The position numbers were made by a program, and so were the translations under genes. This document shows, piece after piece, positions 35,901 to 41,900 of a stretch of DNA of 64,000 nucleotides. The DNA comes from Blastobasis lacticolella (taxonomy: Eukaryota > Arthropoda > Insecta > Lepidoptera > Blastobasidae), in contig LR990041.1 of assembly GCA_905147135.1 (NCBI GenBank), positions 14,569,907-14,633,906 of the forward strand, read 5' to 3'. The first letter of the stretch is position 1. The number at the start of each line of letters is the position of its first letter. The notes beneath the pieces were generated by a model. The model searched no databases. It saw only the letters and a list, made by a program, of their open reading frames with translations, and was not told the origin of the DNA.

Positions 35901-38900
35901 ATCTAACTCAGTTGGCAACTGAATTTGACATTAGATAATTCTACACTACGTCATTAGTGTTGGCCACTGGCTGTAGCGCCTGCCAAGGTAGAGTAGTGTA
36001 AAATTATTATCCACTGACACAGCCAAACGCTGGTCAAATTCCCCTGTTAGCAGGGCCACGGAGATCAAATGGCAGTCACTCTACTGTTATTACCTGATCT
36101 TTCAAATCCTGAATTATGATTATATCCAGGCGGACCCAGGGACCTAGTGCGCGAGAGAGAGAGAGCAACTCGAATATTGACGCCAAGATGTTAATTATTG
36201 TTATTGTAACCATTCTTGACAAATAATACACCTGTTTCTTTCTAAAAGTCATCTTGACGTTAATGTCCCGGTTGTGCTCTCGCCCGACCATGATCCAGGA
36301 TTTGGCAGATCAGATAATTACAAAGGAGCGACTGCCATATGGCTTCCGTGACCCTGTTACCAGGAGAGCCTGACCAGATTGGATAAAAGTTACCTACATC
36401 TGTTTCGTTCTGTGTCATTACATTTCATCCTATATATTATACGCCAGATAGTGAAGCTGATAAAGAACAGTCCGACGCGTCCGATCACGGCTGCGGTGGG
36501 CGACGGCGCCAACGACATCTCCATGATCCAAGAGGCTCATGTCGGCTTCGGGATCTTCGGACGAGAGGGGCATCAGGCAGCCAGGTACGGGAGCATACCA
36601 ACCTAGCCACCACCAGTATAAAATGGGCTAGCAACGCTATGGATGCGTGTACAAACCGGGGAGAATCCAAGGTCTAAAGAGGGTGGATTGAGGTGATGTC
36701 GGGTGTGCTCTGACATTACGGCATTATTATGTCTTTATGACGACCTGAGTGGTTCAGGTGGTTAACACGTCTTCCACGCAGAGATCCCGGGTTCGATTCC
36801 CGGCTGAGCAGAAATTGAAATGGTGAATTTTAATTTCTGTTACGGGTCTGGCTGTAGGATGTTTAATAAAGTATATAAGTAGTTTATCAGTTTTTTGGCA
36901 CCCAAAGCCTTGCTTACTTCGGGCTAGATGGAGCTGTGTGAAATTTATATTTAAAACCTAGGTAACGTATTGTCCGTGTGGTGTCCGGCAGAGTAGAATA
37001 CCACCAACCCCTTACGCTCATGGGTATCGTAAAAGGCGACTAATGTTTTCGAGGCAAAAGATCAAAGTCTCCGTAGTATGGAAAATGGGCAGCAGCATTT
37101 TCCATTGTTATATTTAAACACTGCGATCTCCAACCCGCCTGCCAAGCGTGGAGATTATGGCAATAACCTCCCCTTTCGTGGGAGAGGCCCTAAGTCCTGC
37201 AGTGGATTGTTACGGGCTGTGATGATGAACGTATTGTCTATTTATTTACCGAAGTTAATAAAAAATACCGTCAAAGGGCCCTAAACAATTCAATTAGTCT
37301 CCGGGTCCCAAGCGGACCTTTGTTAACCTCGCTTCGCCAACAGTATCAGGAGGCACACCTAACGAGTGGTGAGCTCGTTGCGGTGCTGAAGATCAAGTAG
37401 CCTCAAAGTACGAAACGGTCACCCATCCAGTTCCCAGACATTGCGAGCATTGCTTAACCTTGGTTATCGATTTTGCAAGTATCCACCAGTTGAGTGCCGC
37501 TTTACCTAACTAATTTTCATATTGCGGCAAGTTAGTATGTTTTCTCAGTTGGGCTGTCTGCTCATTGGTCACTGCGTAGCATAAGAAAAAGTTCTCGCAA
37601 GGTTTTGTCTTTTTCTATTAAAACAGTTTCGCTGATTCAAACGTACTTTAGTACCCTACAGGGGAGCTATTCTATTATCTAAGTCAAGAAGTAGCTATAA
37701 CACCTTAATTAACAGAATAATAGTAGTAGATGATATTATGGTGCGGCATACGACGTGAGGATGTCGAAGATTGGGTAGAGTGGAGAAAACAAAGTAGGAA
37801 AACGGACCTTGGCAGAAGCCGGGACTGACCACTCAGATGACGATGACGATGATGATGATGATCATGATGAATTAATGATGATACGTGTCAGGTGCGCCGA
37901 CTTCGCGTTCACCCAGTTCGCGATGCTGCAGAAGACTCTGCTGGTGCTGGGGCACTGGTACTACCAGCGGCTGGCCACACTCATACACTACTTCTTCTAC
38001 AAGAACCTCGTGCTTGGGAACATTATGGTGAGATCGGTTACACGTTTTTTACGAAATTCTTAGTGTCAGCTAGCTAACCTGTATGAAAATCGAAGTGGTG
38101 GAGGCATATAATGTACTTATGTGTGTATGTATGTTCCCTACGGAAAAGATCGAGGAAGCTCGCCGGCGCTGGTTTGGTCACATGTTGCGTAAGCCTCAGG
38201 TGATACGTGGGAAATAGGTGCCTGAACCTGCCGGTATCAGGAAAGAGGCACCGTGGGCGACCCAAGAAGCGATGGATTAACATCGCTGAGTCGAATGCGA
38301 GAGCCAAGGGCTACGACGCGAGGATGCCGAAAACTGAAAGTGGAGAAGAATGAGTAGGAAATCGAAGCCGGGATAAGCGCTAGGACGATTATGTATATTC
38401 CCTACGGACGGACTCTGAAATGTTGTATTTTAAGAAAAGAGATACCTTGTTATTGTAATTAATTCAATCAGTGGCGTAGCGTGCCCTTCGGGGGCCCCGT
38501 ATCAATTATTGCGTGTGGTCCAAGGTATATTATGAACCAAGTCCATATGACCCGTTTAAGAAAGAACGGAGTAAGGAGTTTCTTAAGCCTTTGATGCTAC
38601 CGATAGTGCTGAAAATATGAAATTTTCAATATTAGATCAAAATTGTTGCCATTTTTGCCATGTGATAGGCGCACATTTTACCCAAAATTCAATGAAGTAA
38701 TAAATTAGTGCGCGTGGAGGTCACTACGTTGTCTTGTTTTTTTTTTTTCAATAAAAATGTTAAATATCTCTTAAACGAAAGGTGAATGAAAACGGATTGT
38801 ATCACTTGATTTCAATTGTCTTTTTGCGGAGGGGCCTCCGACCCTGGTCTGAAATTCTATAAAATAATTATTTTTATCGGGAAATAGGGAAAGTATAACT

Positions 38901-41900
38901 GAAATTATGGACAACGAGTTTTTGCTTACACACGTTTGGGGGCCCCTATGGCCCGGGGCCCCGTATAATTGATACGGCAGATACGGCGGTAGCTACGCCC
39001 CTGAATTCAATGCAGTGTACCTACTTATGAATTTAGCCAAATATACTAAAGTGTGAGATCGAATTAAACATCAAAAATTTAAACATATGGGTTGCTACTA
39101 TAAAAAAAAATAACCCAAATGGTGGATTATTTAAAATCACTGAAATAGGTATTCATTCAAATTATTACATTCAAAATGAAATAAAATCATATGAATATTT
39201 TGAATCATATGAGTTGTTTTTGTGCTGTTTTAATAAAATATGGGTAGTTTTCATTTATGCCGCTGGTAATGGTAAGAAATTCTAAACCTTTGGTTCGTTG
39301 TTACCTACAGTACGTTATTGCATAGGCTTGGAAAGTAAGGGATTGACCGATGCCGAGACATATTTAATTAATTTCTCAATTAATAAATACATAAAATTAT
39401 ATTAGATTCAAAATGGCGGCCACTTCTTTCTAATATTGGACTTTTCTGACTAGTATTCTTGGACTAATAGTTTCCGAGTTACTTATTACGTTTTTAATAA
39501 ATTGAATAAATGGGGGTAAATCGATTTGTTTTGTTTTAAAAAATTTACCAGCCATTGTAAAGCACACTGTAAAGTGTGTATGATGAATAACCATTTGGTT
39601 ATGCAAACCAAAGGTTTTTTATAACCCTGGATAATCTCTTTGACTTTGATAGTTGTATGTTTACATTTTTGATCTTTACCTACACCACATTAGCCCTTAC
39701 CTGTCTAACAAGTCCAACCTTCCCCCCCCCAGCTATTCTTCCAGTTCCAATCAGCGTTCTCGACGCAGTCGATCTACGACTCGATGTACCTGTCGCTGTT
39801 CAACCTCGGCTTCACGTCCGTGCCGTGCCTGCTGCTCGCCGTCACCGAGCAACGGCACCCGCCATCCACGCTTATGGAGTCAGTATCATGGACACGCGAG
39901 TTACATACAAAGCTTTTTTTGTAATAGGGACAAGCAAACGGACAAGCGGGTCATCTGATGGAAAATGATCATTGCTGTCCTTAGAGACCCCGCACCAGCC
40001 GGAGAATTTCGGAGTTTCCTACCTTGTCGGCCTTTATGATAGGCTTGCTTCTTGAACACAGCTGCAGGAAGCTTGTGCCAAAAGAAACTCTTCAGCTTTA
40101 TATATTAAGTAGTATAGATTACAGGCGCATTTCACTCGTATTAAGTCGGGTTTACACGCGAGAACGAAACAAGTACCTAAACTCAATAAAAATGACATTA
40201 TTAAACTTTACCCCATGTATAGAAGATAGGTACATCTGTACCTAAATCGTAACTATCAAAAGACAATGAAGTTTACTTACCACAATAATAATGGTTTTAT
40301 CCACTGCATATGGTCAGGACGTTTATTACCTGGGGAGTCGGACGGACGGTCTACCTGATGGAAAGCGGACATCTGCAACCTAAGACGTACTGAGTATAGT
40401 ATAACCCACTAGGGACTATTGATTCTTCAAGAATATACTAATGACTGCAGTATTTTTTGACATTTGACCGCCATCTCATCTGTTGGTAAGTGACGATGCG
40501 GCCGAAGATGGAGCATGCCCATTGGTCTTTCAACAGCCTACTCACTTTAGCCTTGAAGGCGTCCAGATTATATTGATCAGGGAACACACTCGCAGGCAAC
40601 GGGTCCCACTCTTTAGCCGTACGCATTACAAATAATGGTTAAGGACTAGTTCGGCTTTATAGATTGTCGTATCTATATCATGTCTGAAACTAGCCGGTGT
40701 GCATAGCTAACCTGTGTGACCTGTGAGGTTCAGATGGTTAACATGCCGGTCGCCACGCAGAGGTCCCGGTTTCAATTTCCGGCCTAACAGAAATTTAATT
40801 TTAATTTCTGTCACGGGACTGGGTGTAGTATGTTTAACAAGTATTTATTTAAAAAAAAGTATATATAAAGAGTTTATCAATTAATTTGTACAATTACAAA
40901 TTAAAATTTTTTACAATTAAAAAAGCATATTATTAACCATTATCTCCACTCCGTAGCAACCCGACCATGTACCGTCTGATCGCGCGCAACCGTCTGATGC
41001 GATGGCGCTTATTCTTCGCGTGGCTGGCAGCTGCCGTCTACCACTCCCTCGTGATATACGCGTTCGGATATCTCACTGTGCGCTACGCGGTTATCAACCA
41101 CGACGGGAAGAATGTCGACTTGTGGTGAGTATGCGGTGGGATAGAAGTTTTCACCTAGCGATCGATTGAGCAAACATAGTATGGGACATGCTGCAGGTAG
41201 ATGGGGCGACGATCTATGTAAATCACTGGCTGGTATGTAGCTGATAGTGATATTTGGCAAAAAGGAGGTCCAGACAACTCAGCGATATGTCACTAGAAAG
41301 GATTTTTCATTTTCTACAACTTTTACTATAGTGACAACTCTCGAATCGCTGCGAGGAAAAACTTATGGTCAATTAACTCTGTTTGCGAGTATGTGTTGTG
41401 CTATTTCTATTTATGTTCTTGTAACCAGCATTCGTTGCGCAAGCAAGTCTATTTCTATCTTTGTCTAAAATTCTTTCTCTTCAATGGTCCAAAATATTTA
41501 TATGATGCGCGAATATTGCAGTTCTCAAATTCGCGTCGCGGAGCAACTTAATGTTAGTTCATGTAATTAATGTTCTCGATGGGGTATTAACCGATATTAT
41601 CGAATGGCTATATCAGTAATAATTACTGATTCGTATCTAAATCCGATAAAATAATAATATGTGTATCCAAAAATACGGTCTACCACCAAGATATAGGCCC
41701 AAGATAACCTCACCTGTCGCCTTGCTGTTATACGGACAAGGCTCTGGGTTTACCCGGTTGTGCGGGTCAGATAGTACCTACTCAGTCGTCGCACGCACTT
41801 AAATCCAAAACACCACACATTGAAATAGAAAGGTCCAACCGTAACGTAACGTAACAACATGCAGAAGTGCACTTTTCCGAAGAAACTTATCGGCCGAATT

